NCBI GenBank assembly: GCA_021733945.1
Contig: JAIPJX010000046.1
Span: 1 to 32,082 of the forward strand
DNA: 32,082 nucleotides
Direction: 5' to 3'
From: Verrucomicrobiota bacterium
Lineage (GTDB): Bacteria; Verrucomicrobiota; Verrucomicrobiia; Limisphaerales; SIBE01
The notes under the pieces were generated by a model, which searched no databases, was not told the origin of the DNA, and saw only the letters and a list, made by a program, of their open reading frames with translations. Positions 8,269-17,032 of the stretch are shown piece by piece. Each line of letters starts with the position of its first letter. The stretch's first letter is position 1. A program made the position numbers and the translations under genes.

Positions 8269-10875
8269 TCATGGAATGAATAAAAACTCGTTGGCATTCA
8301 GAACCGCGCGGCAGAACGCGGCCAGACTCTGTTCCCCCACAAACGCCTCCGCCCCCGCCAGCTCTGCAGCCTCAGGCGCACGTCCAAAAGCAAGCCACCA
8401 GGCACACCGAACCTGATCCGGCACTTCGTCACCGGCATCGCGATGCAGGCGTTCCGCGAACCGCCCGGCTTGCCCGACAATGAAAGGGCTGTTGAACAGA
8501 TTGAGCGCCTGCAGCGGAGTCGTCGAAACACTCCGGCGAGGCATCACCAGGCTTCCATCCGGACAATCAAACGCTCCGAAAATGCCATCCTGCTCCATGC
8601 GCACTTTGAAAGCATAGACCATCCGTCGCGATTCCTCCGGACCAAATGCTTCCTTTGGCTGGTAATGATACACATTCTCCCGATCGACATCATGCAGATA
8701 GAAACTGGGACCTCCCGCAGTCCGATCGATGTTACCGCTCACCGCCAGGATGCTGTCACGAATGGCTTCCGCCTCAAGACGCCGCGGCGGAAACCTCCAG
8801 AGCAAACGGCAACCCGCATCCACCTTCAGGGCGGACGCACGAGGCGCGCTCGACTGACGCCAGGTGGCTGAAGTGAGAATCAATCGCTGCAGGGCTTTCA
8901 CACTCCAACCGCTGCGAACGAACTCATGCGCCAGCCAATTGAGCAGTTCGGGATGCGATGGAGGCGCACCGTTTCTCCCAAAATCATTCGGCGTACTCAC
9001 CAAGCCCGTTCCAAACTGATGCTGCCAGACTCGATTCACAAACACCCGGGCCGTCAGTGGATTCTCCGGGTTCGCGATCCAATCCGCCAATGCCACCCGT
9101 CGCTCCTGTTCGGCCGCATCCCGTGAGAGCGTTCGCGGCTCGAACAAAGCCAGGGTGGCAGGAGCCACCGACTCGCGCGGCTCCATCGGATCCCCCCGAT
9201 AGAGCAAATGGGTCTCGCCCGGCGTCGCAAAGGTTCCCGCATAGACCGTCGGGGTTTTGGAAAGAGCCTCCCGTCGGGCGCGCGCCTCCTCCAGGCGGAC
9301 GAGCCAGGTTTCAGCCTGTGTCCTTTCCCCTTCCGGCAAGCCTTCAAAACGATAGACCGGCCGGGTCGCTCCCCGGGTTGCTCCACGGAACGGTTCCCGA
9401 TCCTTCGAACTGGCCACTGAGACCCACGCCCCCGGTTTCCTGGCGACCTCGATCAGGTAGTCCGTCGCGACCCGATCCGCATAATTCCCCTCCCGATCAC
9501 GACCCCACCGGATTCGTTCAATTCGCTCCAGTTTCGCAAACTCGAGCTCCACCCACCCTCCACCGGCTTCATTCGAAATCCAGGAATGGCTGTTCCCGTA
9601 CCGCCCATCGTTCACGTGTTCCAGCTTGTGAATACTGAAGCCGGACAAGTTCCCGGAAGCCGAAACCTCCGTGCCCACGCTCGCCAATGCAACGTTCCGT
9701 TCGCTCGTCCACACCTCCAGTTCGTCGATGCACGGTTCCCCCGAACTGGTCGCGAGCACTGTGAACCGCACAAACTTTGCATCCAACGGTTCGAAAACCT
9801 CATCGTTTTGGCGGGCGTTGACCGGCTCCCGCAGCCCCCCACCAACCGCCGCATCCGTCGAACGGTCCGCCCCGGCTCTAAGCTGATAAGGAGCGAGGCG
9901 ATGCTCCAGTTCCACAACCAACGCATCCATCTCCGTGCGCGCCGCATGGATTTCAGGGGAAACAGGAAGAGAACGTTCTCCGTGACTGACCCCGGAGAAC
10001 AGGGCGGACATCGAATAATACTCACTCTGCGAAATCGGATCGAACTTGTGCGAATGGCACCGGGCACATCCGATCGTCAAACCAAGGAACGCGGTACCGG
10101 TCGTGTTGACCATGTCATCCAGCTCATCGGCCCGTTGCTGCGCCGTTAACACGGGATCGGGACTGCGCACAATGTCGACGGGACCACCAACCAGAAAGCC
10201 GGTCCCCACATCGACGCCCAGGGTGTCCCCTGCCAACTGTTCCCGGATGAACCGGTCATAGGGTGTGTCCGCGTTAAATACTCCGATAACGTAATCCCGA
10301 AAGCGCCATCCGCTGAGGCGCTCGCGGTTTGTCTCAAACCCGTTGCTCTCCGCAAACCGAATCACATCAAGCCAATGCCGCGCCCACCGCTCCCCATACG
10401 CAGGTTTATCGAGCACCCGATCGACCAACCTCTCAAAAGCATCCACGGCGGGGTCGGCAACAAATTCGCGCACGACTTCCGGTTCCGGCGGCAGCCCGAG
10501 CATTACCATGTACAACCGCCGAATCAATGTCACCCGATCCGCCTCCTTCGACATCGATAGTCCATCCCTCTCGAGGCGGGCACCAATGAACGAATCAATC
10601 GGGTTGCGAGTTTCTCCTCCTGAACCCACCCCAACCGGCACCGACGGCCGCTCAAGGGGACGAAACGCCCAGTGAGCATCCGGAGAGCCGGCACCCGAAG
10701 CCTGTCGGGTTGCGGCCGGCACGGATTCCCTGCCCCCCGCCCCCTCGGCACGCGTCACCCCGGCACACGCCAGCAGCGCGCAAACCCACAACACACGGGA
10801 TCCAGGCAGATCCCAGATCACCGGACTCCTGCCGACTCCGACCGTTTCAAAATACACTTGTATGAAATTCATCAT
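8269..10875 (-). CDS. DUF1549/DUF1553 protein with inserted F5/8 type C domain
   Basis: About 868 residues from the ATG at 10875 (a second ATG follows at 10872; the frame also opens with a TTG at 10899). A hydrophobic signal segment ending in GVTRA-E lies at about 26-43. DUF1549 (PSCyt2) occupies about 92-297 and contains the heme-type motif CARCH at 270-274 followed by SHKFDP. A discoidin-like F5/8 type C region (about 360-492, with IDELEVW, GGWVELEF and RIRWGRD) is followed by DUF1553 (PSD1) from about 592, with NPLTARVFVNRVWQHQFG and the late STTPLQALNLFN segment. The N-terminal cytochrome (PSCyt1) domain found in many relatives is absent. It sits between the prepilin-like gene (stop 39 bases upstream of this start) and the DUF1501 gene. 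One c-type heme is plausible; the function of the family is unsettled. Confidence 0.92.
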   Translation of the reverse strand: MMNFIQVYFETVGVGRSPVIWDLPGSRVLWVCALLACAGVTRAEGAGGRESVPAATRQASGAGSPDAHWAFRPLERPSVPVGVGSGGETRNPIDSFIGARLERDGLSMSKEADRVTLIRRLYMVMLGLPPEPEVVREFVADPAVDAFERLVDRVLDKPAYGERWARHWLDVIRFAESNGFETNRERLSGWRFRDYVIGVFNADTPYDRFIREQLAGDTLGVDVGTGFLVGGPVDIVRSPDPVLTAQQRADELDDMVNTTGTAFLGLTIGCARCHSHKFDPISQSEYYSMSALFSGVSHGERSLPVSPEIHAARTEMDALVVELEHRLAPYQLRAGADRSTDAAVGGGLREPVNARQNDEVFEPLDAKFVRFTVLATSSGEPCIDELEVWTSERNVALASVGTEVSASGNLSGFSIHKLEHVNDGRYGNSHSWISNEAGGGWVELEFAKLERIERIRWGRDREGNYADRVATDYLIEVARKPGAWVSVASSKDREPFRGATRGATRPVYRFEGLPEGERTQAETWLVRLEEARARREALSKTPTVYAGTFATPGETHLLYRGDPMEPRESVAPATLALFEPRTLSRDAAEQERRVALADWIANPENPLTARVFVNRVWQHQFGTGLVSTPNDFGRNGAPPSHPELLNWLAHEFVRSGWSVKALQRLILTSATWRQSSAPRASALKVDAGCRLLWRFPPRRLEAEAIRDSILAVSGNIDRTAGGPSFYLHDVDRENVYHYQPKEAFGPEESRRMVYAFKVRMEQDGIFGAFDCPDGSLVMPRRSVSTTPLQALNLFNSPFIVGQAGRFAERLHRDAGDEVPDQVRCAWWLAFGRAPEAAELAGAEAFVGEQSLAAFCRAVLNANEFLFIP

Positions 10876-10914
10876 TTCAGGCACCCATTCCCGTTCCAAC
10901 GGATCCCAACGGCC

Positions 10915-11739
10915 TCATTGGATCGGCACAGAGGCATGTTGCGAGAGATAAACCATATCGAGATTCCCAGGGGACGGAACCGCCAGCGGCATCGCCTCGT
11001 TGCGCCACGGCACCTGGGTACGCGGATCCACCCACTTGTGCACCTCCGCGTGTCCGTCAGCGAAGCTCAATCCCCCTGCCCCGTTGTGGGTGCTGGCCGG
11101 ATAATCGATAATATGAATCCGGGCAGGATCCACTCCATCGTTCATTGCGACCGCCAGATCACCAAAATTGATTCCGTCCGGATGTTCATCGATGAAGACA
11201 TACGCCTGAGAAGCTCCCATCACCCCGACATCGGAAAGTTTTCGAAACACCCGGTACTTTTTCTTGGTCAAAAAACTCAGCCAATCGTCGCGTGAATTCA
11301 TTGCCTGGCTCATCGAGAGACTGCGAACGCGGGGATGGCGCCGGCCATTGATCGTGACATAGCTGCGATCGGCCGGACATTTGTAAATACCTGCCGACTG
11401 GGTATAGGATGCGAGCTTCGCGTATTGAGGATCCAGCAAACCCGCCACGTTGGTGTTATGGGGATTGGCACCGTTGTAATCGAGAACCCCGCGAACCCAC
11501 CCGGAACCGGAAGCTGTCAGATCGTTCCACACCAGGTTGTCTCCATGATCATCGGCATACAGCGTCCATCCGAGTGTCAACTGCTTCTGGTTACTCAGGC
11601 AGACAATACCGTGCGCCTTCATCTTGGCTCTACCCAATGCCGGCAGCAGCATTCCCGCGAGGATCGCGATAATGGCGATCACGACCAACAACTCGATGAG
11701 TGTGAAAGCGGCATGGCCGTTTCGAAATCGTATTTTCAT
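10915..11739 (-). CDS. Prepilin-like protein with C-terminal H-X9-DG motif
   Basis: 274 residues. The N-terminus is a type IV prepilin/pseudopilin signal: a short basic leader, then FTLIELLVVIAIIAILAGML, with the conserved Glu at +5 after cleavage. The residue before the cleavage site is Ala (HAA-F) instead of the usual Gly. Near the C-terminus, HNGAGGLSFADGH matches the H-X9-DG signature exactly, a hallmark of the large pseudopilin-like families of the PVC superphylum. Between them lies a globular, extracytoplasmic domain with W-rich segments (TLGWTLYADD, DNLVWNDL) and KCPADRS. It is first in the minus-strand unit with the DUF1549/DUF1553 and DUF1501 genes, so it may form part of the same envelope assembly. 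Whether it assembles into a filament or is only a membrane-tethered protein cannot be told here. Confidence 0.92.
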   Translation of the reverse strand: MKIRFRNGHAAFTLIELLVVIAIIAILAGMLLPALGRAKMKAHGIVCLSNQKQLTLGWTLYADDHGDNLVWNDLTASGSGWVRGVLDYNGANPHNTNVAGLLDPQYAKLASYTQSAGIYKCPADRSYVTINGRRHPRVRSLSMSQAMNSRDDWLSFLTKKKYRVFRKLSDVGVMGASQAYVFIDEHPDGINFGDLAVAMNDGVDPARIHIIDYPASTHNGAGGLSFADGHAEVHKWVDPRTQVPWRNEAMPLAVPSPGNLDMVYLSQHASVPIQ

Positions 11740-11786
11740 GCGTAAGCAATCCCATTTCCCGACATGACAACGTGGATGACTCCGCG

Positions 11787-11814
11787 ATTCTACCGATTAA
11801 CTCTCTCTTGAAAA
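11787..11814 (-). promoter_or_regulatory. Candidate promoter of the prepilin/DUF1553/DUF1501 unit
   Basis: Read on the minus strand, TTTTCA (11814-11809) and TAGAAT (11792-11787) are separated by 16 bases. They match the sigma-70 boxes at 4 of 6 and 5 of 6 positions and would start transcription about 40 bases before the ATG at 11739. The call rests on pattern matching alone. Confidence 0.35.
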
Positions 11815-11853
11815 GGCGATTCACAACCACCGATAACAAACAAAGATGACAAA

Positions 11854-12984
11854 GGGACAGCCTCAAAGAATTTGACACACCCCCCTTCCCGATCGAGATT
11901 CCAGGTAACCCTCTTGGAAAGGAGCATGACGCATATGAGACGCCCCCGGTTCAAGCTTTCTCCCTCGGAATCCTCGGCTGTTTATCACTGCATTTCGCGA
12001 ATCGTTGCCGGGGAATTCCTGCTCAGCACCGCACCGATCAAGGAAACTCTGCGCCGAATGATGCGTCGCCAAGCTGCGTTCTGCGGCGTCCAGATCATAA
12101 CATACAGCCTCATGTCCAATCATTTCCATATCCTGACCCGCGTTCCCATCCAACCCGAACTCACCGATCTGGAACTTCTCAAGCGGGTTGAAATCTTTTA
12201 CGGCAAGGACGCTCCGGAGAGCCTTCGACTGAATGAGTCCATGGCGCTAGGCGGTTCGATCCGGGAACAAGAGCGGATACGCTTTCTCAAGCGCATGTAC
12301 GATGTTTCGGTGTTCATGAAGGAACTCAAACAGCGTTTCAGTGTCTGGTACAATAAGAACCACAACCGGTTCGGCACGCTGTGGGCCGAGCGGTTCCGGA
12401 GCATCCTGGTCGAAGACCGACCGGAAGTCGTGCGCACGATTGCAGCTTATATCGATCTGAACCCGGTTCGTGCAGGAATGGTCACCGATCCGGTGAATTA
12501 CCGATTCTGCGGATACGGCGAGGCGGCTGCTGGCAATGAACCAGCCATCAAGGGGATCGAAAGTTTTGCAGGAACCCAAGACGGTGACTGGCGCTCCGTC
12601 CTGGGTAATTACCGAGAAACCTTGTTCAGTAAATCGGGAGCTCGCAAGGCAGTCGGCATCACGGAATTGGAAAAGGTCCGAGAGATTTGGAAGGCAAAGG
12701 GAAAGTTGAGCCGATTCGAGGCATTGAGACTCAGGATCCGGTACTTTAACGATGGGGCCGTGATCGGAGCTGCGGGTTTCGTGGAAGCAATGTTCCAAAA
12801 GCACCGGGATCGATTCGGACCGAAACGCAAGACCGGACCCCGGACTTTGCGGCGTCTCCCGTTCAAGGAACTGCACACCCTGCGAGCCCTGAGGGTGTCA
12901 GCTGTGGAATAGCGGAACCAATAAGCAGCATCAGCGCGAGTTTCGAAAGTCCCTCCCCACCCCCAATTTTGGAGTGGCAGTCCC
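11854..12984. repeat. Imperfect inverted flanks around the RAYT gene
   Basis: gggacagcctcaaagaattt at 11854-11873, before the gene, resembles the reverse complement of 12965-12984 behind it (gggactgccactccaaaatt). Both are followed on the inside by C-rich or G-rich runs (acacccccc at 11877-11885; cccacccccaa before 12965). The match is partial and needs gaps, so these may be divergent recognition palindromes or chance. Confidence 0.3.
11935..12912 (+). CDS. REP-associated tyrosine transposase (RAYT, IS200-like Y1 family)
   Basis: 325 residues from the ATG at 11935; ggaaaggag at 11916-11924 gives a good ribosome binding site 10 bases before it, whereas the in-frame ATG at 11926 would be only one base from it. 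The frame is open from 11872. The early YHCISRIV segment, the HUH motif NHFHIL (H63, H65) and the helix with RFSVWYNKNH place it in the single-strand-DNA Y1 transposases; Y139 is the likely catalytic tyrosine. GTLWAERF and YIDLNPVRAG are typical RAYT signatures. It has a C-terminal extension (about 200-325) with FNDGAVIG and FGPKRKTG, making it longer than compact RAYTs. Such enzymes process REP palindromes and are usually single-copy domesticated genes. No intact insertion-sequence ends or subterminal IS200 hairpins are evident; imperfect inverted flanks are described separately. Confidence 0.93.
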   Translation: MRRPRFKLSPSESSAVYHCISRIVAGEFLLSTAPIKETLRRMMRRQAAFCGVQIITYSLMSNHFHILTRVPIQPELTDLELLKRVEIFYGKDAPESLRLNESMALGGSIREQERIRFLKRMYDVSVFMKELKQRFSVWYNKNHNRFGTLWAERFRSILVEDRPEVVRTIAAYIDLNPVRAGMVTDPVNYRFCGYGEAAAGNEPAIKGIESFAGTQDGDWRSVLGNYRETLFSKSGARKAVGITELEKVREIWKAKGKLSRFEALRLRIRYFNDGAVIGAAGFVEAMFQKHRDRFGPKRKTGPRTLRRLPFKELHTLRALRVSAVE

Positions 12985-13226
12985 CCGAGCGCTATCTTAT
13001 GGTCCGGTCTGTGAAACCCATCCGAAAGCGCCAACCCGGTGCGGTTCGTGTCCATGAGAATTAGAAGGATGCGGCGGGCAGTCGACCCTCCTGCCGATCG
13101 CAATGGCCCCTATTCCTCAAACCCGGAATCCTTATGGGGGACAACGTCATCCCCCAAATCATCGCCCAACCCGCCCCCGATTCACGCAGAGCATTCGGGG
13201 TTTTCTCCCGAGCAAACACCTCAAGA
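12913..13226 (+). other. Intergenic region before the sulfatase, with a hairpin
   Basis: No gene is seen. Apart from the flank of the RAYT gene, it holds a perfect 7-base stem (tggggga/tccccca, loop of 8) at 13135-13156, about 70 bases before the sulfatase ATG. No convincing promoter or ribosome binding site was found. The sulfatase frame is open from 13134, but translation from there would place about 31 residues of non-signal sequence before the signal peptide. Confidence 0.45.
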
Positions 13227-14792
13227 ATGAATTCAACAAAAACTCTGATTGCAAGCTGCCTGACAGGACTGGTCCTGTTGGTGACATCCACCACCATCCA
13301 TTCCGCCACGCCACCGAACATCGTGTTCATCCTGGCCGACGACCTTGGCTACGGCGATGTCCACTCCCTCAACCCAGCCAGCAGGATCGTCACCCCGCAC
13401 CTCGATCGACTCGCCGCCAGCGGCATGATTTTTACGGACGCTCATTCGCCCTCTTCGGTCTGTACCCCGACTCGATACGGTGTGCTCACCGGCCGATACA
13501 ATTGGAGATCGCGCCTGAAGAACGGGGTGCTGGGCGGTTTCTCCAGACGCCTGATTGAACCCGATCGCATGACCGTCGGCACCCTCCTGCAGGGTCGCGG
13601 TTATCACACCGCCTGCCTGGGCAAGTGGCATCTGGGAATGGACTGGCCGTTGCGGAACGGGGACGCCGCAGATGATCACGGAAATTACGGAACCGGTTAC
13701 GCCGATGCCTGGCGGGTTGACTACGCAGCCCCCATTCAAAACGGCCCCAACTCGCTCGGGTTTGATTATTTCCTCGGGATCAGCGCTTCGCTCGACATGC
13801 CTCCCTACGTCTTTATCGAAAACAACCGGGCGACGGAAATCCCCACCGTCGAAAAGAAATGGATCCGCCAGGGCCCCGCCGGCCGGTCGTTCGAAGCGAT
13901 CGACGTACTCCCGCGCATCACCGACAAAGCAGTCGAATACATTGGCCAGCGCGCTCCAGCCTCGAAATCGGGAAACCCGTTTTTCCTCTATTTCCCGTTG
14001 AACGCTCCGCATACTCCGATCCTGCCCGCGCCCGAGTGGCGGGGAAAAAGCGGACTGAGTGATTACGGGGATTTTGTGATGCAAGTGGACGCCACCGTCG
14101 GCCGGGTGATTGAAGCTCTGGAACTGAATGGCATCCGGGAGAACACACTGGTGATCTTCACGAGTGACAACGGGTGTTCACCCGCGGCCAACATTGCGGA
14201 AATGCAGCGCAAAGAACATTTTCCCAGCTATCATTTTCGCGGACACAAGGCGGACATTTACGAAGGAGGACACCGGGTCCCTTTCATCGTGGGCTGGCCG
14301 GCGCGCGTTGCACCAGGAAGCACGAGCGACCAACTGATCTGCCTGACCGATCTCATGGCCACCTGCGCTGAACTGGTCGGCGCAGACCTTCCCGAAAATG
14401 CTGCCGAGGACAGTGTCAGCATTCTGCCCGCCTTGTCAGGAACAGCCACGGCACCCCTGCACGCAGCAGTGGTTCACCACTCCATCAACGGTTCGTTCTC
14501 CATCCGCCAAAAGGACTGGAAACTTGTGCTTTGTCCAGGCTCCGGAGGCTGGAGCGAGCCACGCCCGGGAAGCGATGAGGCGAAAACCTTACCGCTCATC
14601 CAGTTGTTCGATCTCTCAAACGACATCGGCGAAACAAGAAACGTCCAGGACCGGCATCCGGACGTCGTGGAAGGGCTTACACGGTTGTTGGAAAAATATG
14701 TGGCCGAAGGCCGCAGCACACCGGGGCCGAGCCAGGTCAACAACGGGCCCGTCAACATTTGGCGGGCCGGACGCCCTGGAAAGCGACCCTGA
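13227..14792 (+). CDS. Exported sulfatase (formylglycine-dependent, S1 family)
   Basis: 521 residues from the ATG at 13227, chosen because it begins a Sec signal peptide (hydrophobic LTGLVLLVTS, cleavage near HSA at 27). The metal-binding start NIVFILADDLGYGD supplies D38 and D39. The catalytic signature is CTPTR with C79, a C-x-P-x-R site with Thr in place of the usual Ser; this Cys must be converted to formylglycine by a maturase that is not encoded nearby. GKWHLG and the metal-site segment TSDNG follow, then IYEGGHRVPF. The family removes sulfate esters from sugars or aromatic compounds, and marine and soil Verrucomicrobia use many such enzymes on sulfated polysaccharides; the actual substrate here is unknown. 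It is convergent with the M49 peptidase, 30 bases apart. Confidence 0.95.
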   Translation: MNSTKTLIASCLTGLVLLVTSTTIHSATPPNIVFILADDLGYGDVHSLNPASRIVTPHLDRLAASGMIFTDAHSPSSVCTPTRYGVLTGRYNWRSRLKNGVLGGFSRRLIEPDRMTVGTLLQGRGYHTACLGKWHLGMDWPLRNGDAADDHGNYGTGYADAWRVDYAAPIQNGPNSLGFDYFLGISASLDMPPYVFIENNRATEIPTVEKKWIRQGPAGRSFEAIDVLPRITDKAVEYIGQRAPASKSGNPFFLYFPLNAPHTPILPAPEWRGKSGLSDYGDFVMQVDATVGRVIEALELNGIRENTLVIFTSDNGCSPAANIAEMQRKEHFPSYHFRGHKADIYEGGHRVPFIVGWPARVAPGSTSDQLICLTDLMATCAELVGADLPENAAEDSVSILPALSGTATAPLHAAVVHHSINGSFSIRQKDWKLVLCPGSGGWSEPRPGSDEAKTLPLIQLFDLSNDIGETRNVQDRHPDVVEGLTRLLEKYVAEGRSTPGPSQVNNGPVNIWRAGRPGKRP

Positions 14793-14822
14793 CACCGACG
14801 CCGGGAGCAGCGGGTTCGCACC

Positions 14823-16877
14823 TCAGTTGTAGGTCGGGAGAAACGAGTGCGACTCCGAATACTCGAGATGCTGCCGGGTAAAATCCTGCGGATATTCGAT
14901 CTTCACATCCATAATCCCACCGGCGGCATCCCGAATCGGAGTCAATTTCGGATTAATAAAACCCGAATACGGAGCGATATTCAGCGGCTTCACCCGCTCG
15001 AGCACTTCCCGGTGAATCTCCGGATCGACCTTCACACCATAGGTCTCGACCAAGGCCTTGCCCGCTTCGTAGTCGCCTTCGGATTTAATGCGCTGAATCT
15101 CCCGCAACAACCGCCCAAACAATTCACGGAGTTTCGCGTAGTCGTGAATGACGACATACGTTTTCCCGTCCCTCCTTGTGAGTTCAGCCACGCCCGCCGC
15201 CCGTTCCATGACCCACTTGGCAATCAACTGGCGGTTCCGCATGTGCGCCTCCTCGATGTCATCCCCGAGATCCAGGCGCAGCAACTGCACCAGCAACCCG
15301 TTCTTTAAAAACCCATCGTAAGCCACGCGCCCGACATCCAACGCGGGCATCAAACCAAGCTCGATGAGTTTCGGATCCATCATGTAATAGAGCGCCACCA
15401 AATCAGCACGCGCCTCCTCAAGCGTTGACCCATAGGCCTTGAGCGTTTCTTTCGGAGTGCCGACACCGGGGTTGATCTGCCCGGAGGCGTGCCCGATCAC
15501 CTCGTGCATGTCGACCTCGAGATCCAGCGCCAGCGACGCCCATTTCCTGGACAACGCCACTTCCTCCTGAGTGAACGCGAACTCCTCCAGCAACCCGCTG
15601 GTCTTCGACGCTTCGTTGTGAGCTCGCACGATGTTTCCCAGACTCACGGACTTCGACCCCTTGGTCGCACGAATCCAGTTCGCGTTGGGTAAATTGATGC
15701 CGATCGGTGTGGACGGGGAAGAATCGCCCGATTCCATCACCACACTAATCACCTTGGCCGAGATCCCCGTTACCTCCTTCTTCTTGTGCTCGCTCTGGAT
15801 GGGCGAATGGTCCTCGAACCATTGGGCGCTGCCGCCGATGGTCGCGATGCGCTTGGTCGCGATTGGGTCCCGGATCGAAACCACGGATTCAAAGGCGCCC
15901 CGGTATCCCATCGCATCCCCATAGACCTCGATGAACCCGTTGATCACATCGATATCCGAATCAATGTCCTGCACCCAGGCGATGCTGTAGTTGTCAAACA
16001 CACGCAACTGACCGGTCCGATAGAAAGCGATCAGCAACTCCAGCGCCTTTTTCTGCTTGTCGTTCTCGGCAACCGTCACGGCCTTCTCCAGCCACCGGAC
16101 CACCTGCTCGATCGCCTGGGAGTACATGCCTCCCACTTTCCAGGTTCTTTCATAGATCTGACCGTTCTTCTTGATGAGCTTCGAATTGAGTCCGTGGGAA
16201 ATAGGCGTGGCATCGGAAGGATCGTTGGCCTGCGCATAAAACGCCTCGACCTCCGCCTGGGTGAGCCCTTCATAATAATTGTTGGCCGAATCCGCCACCA
16301 AATCCCCACCGGCATCCTGATTCACGCGCTTGGCGTCGAGTCCAGGATCGAACAGGATTTGCTGCACCTTCGCCGTGAGTTGCTCGACCGTCTGCCCATC
16401 GAGCAACGGCAGCGACGTCGCATCGGTGTGCCAGATCAATTCCCGGAGATATTCCATGGGAAATCCCGGATCGATCTTCCTGCTCGAATAGTGATGGTGA
16501 ATCCCGTTCGAAAACCAAATCCGTTTGGTAAACACGAGAAAGGCCTCCCAATCGGGTCCCATTCGTTCCCCCTGGTAACCGCGCACGATCGCCTCAAGAG
16601 TGCGCCGGATATACAGGTTGTGCCGGTAGTTCTGGTCGTAAATCATGTCCCGCCCCGACAGGGCCGCTTCGGATAGGTAATAGAGGAGTTTTTTCTTGTT
16701 CAACGGCAGTTCATCAAACCCGGGCACCTGATAGCGCAGGATCCGCAAATCGGCGAACTGCTCGGTCTGCCACACGAAGGAACCGTCCTCCCCCTCCGGA
16801 GCCTGCGCCCGTACCTTCAGCGAACCGCCCGTAACCAGCGCAAGGATCAACCCGAGAAATGGAATTGTCTTAGACAT
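14823..16877 (-). CDS. Exported M49 family metallopeptidase (dipeptidyl-peptidase III type)
   Basis: 684 residues. HEVIGH at 458-463 is the HExxGH zinc motif peculiar to family M49 (one residue longer than the common HExxH), and EEARAD at 487-492 corresponds to the second zinc motif, E488 being the likely third ligand. The length is close to that of DPP III enzymes (about 700). Members remove dipeptides from the N-terminus of short peptides, although bacterial relatives are diverse and some are mis-annotated. The first 25 residues form a Sec signal peptide (hydrophobic LGLILALVTGG, cleavage near VRA-Q), so the enzyme should act outside the cytoplasm, unlike classical cytosolic DPP III. It lies downstream of the methyltransferase on the same strand (155 bases, with a hairpin between), so is probably transcribed separately. 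Confidence 0.9.
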   Translation of the reverse strand: MSKTIPFLGLILALVTGGSLKVRAQAPEGEDGSFVWQTEQFADLRILRYQVPGFDELPLNKKKLLYYLSEAALSGRDMIYDQNYRHNLYIRRTLEAIVRGYQGERMGPDWEAFLVFTKRIWFSNGIHHHYSSRKIDPGFPMEYLRELIWHTDATSLPLLDGQTVEQLTAKVQQILFDPGLDAKRVNQDAGGDLVADSANNYYEGLTQAEVEAFYAQANDPSDATPISHGLNSKLIKKNGQIYERTWKVGGMYSQAIEQVVRWLEKAVTVAENDKQKKALELLIAFYRTGQLRVFDNYSIAWVQDIDSDIDVINGFIEVYGDAMGYRGAFESVVSIRDPIATKRIATIGGSAQWFEDHSPIQSEHKKKEVTGISAKVISVVMESGDSSPSTPIGINLPNANWIRATKGSKSVSLGNIVRAHNEASKTSGLLEEFAFTQEEVALSRKWASLALDLEVDMHEVIGHASGQINPGVGTPKETLKAYGSTLEEARADLVALYYMMDPKLIELGLMPALDVGRVAYDGFLKNGLLVQLLRLDLGDDIEEAHMRNRQLIAKWVMERAAGVAELTRRDGKTYVVIHDYAKLRELFGRLLREIQRIKSEGDYEAGKALVETYGVKVDPEIHREVLERVKPLNIAPYSGFINPKLTPIRDAAGGIMDVKIEYPQDFTRQHLEYSESHSFLPTYN

Positions 16878-16927
16878 CCCCGAAATTGGACAAATCCGAA
16901 CGAAGAATGCAAACAGAATCCCGTCCG

Positions 16928-16955
16928 TCCGCCGGTTTCCGGTTTCACCGGCGGA
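16928..16955 (-). terminator. Hairpin downstream of the methyltransferase gene
   Basis: A 9-base perfect stem tccgccggt/accggcgga with a 10-base loop sits between the methyltransferase stop and the M49 start. On the minus strand the following sequence is only modestly T-rich (GATTCTGTTTG), so it is a weak terminator or a structured leader of the M49 mRNA. Confidence 0.4.
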
Positions 16956-17032
16956 TTTCCGTGATAAGCATTCCTCCGGACGCTCCCCTTACTGGTACTC
17001 CAGAACGGTGACCCGGCAGCGGATGTCGCGGC

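Noticed and set aside
11872-11934. Upstream TTG start for the transposase
   Set aside because: The extra N-terminal residues are not family-like and the clear ribosome binding site at 11916-11924 fits the ATG at 11935.
13233-14084. A 283-codon minus-strand frame
   Set aside because: It is antisense to the sulfatase, which has all catalytic motifs in the plus-strand frame.
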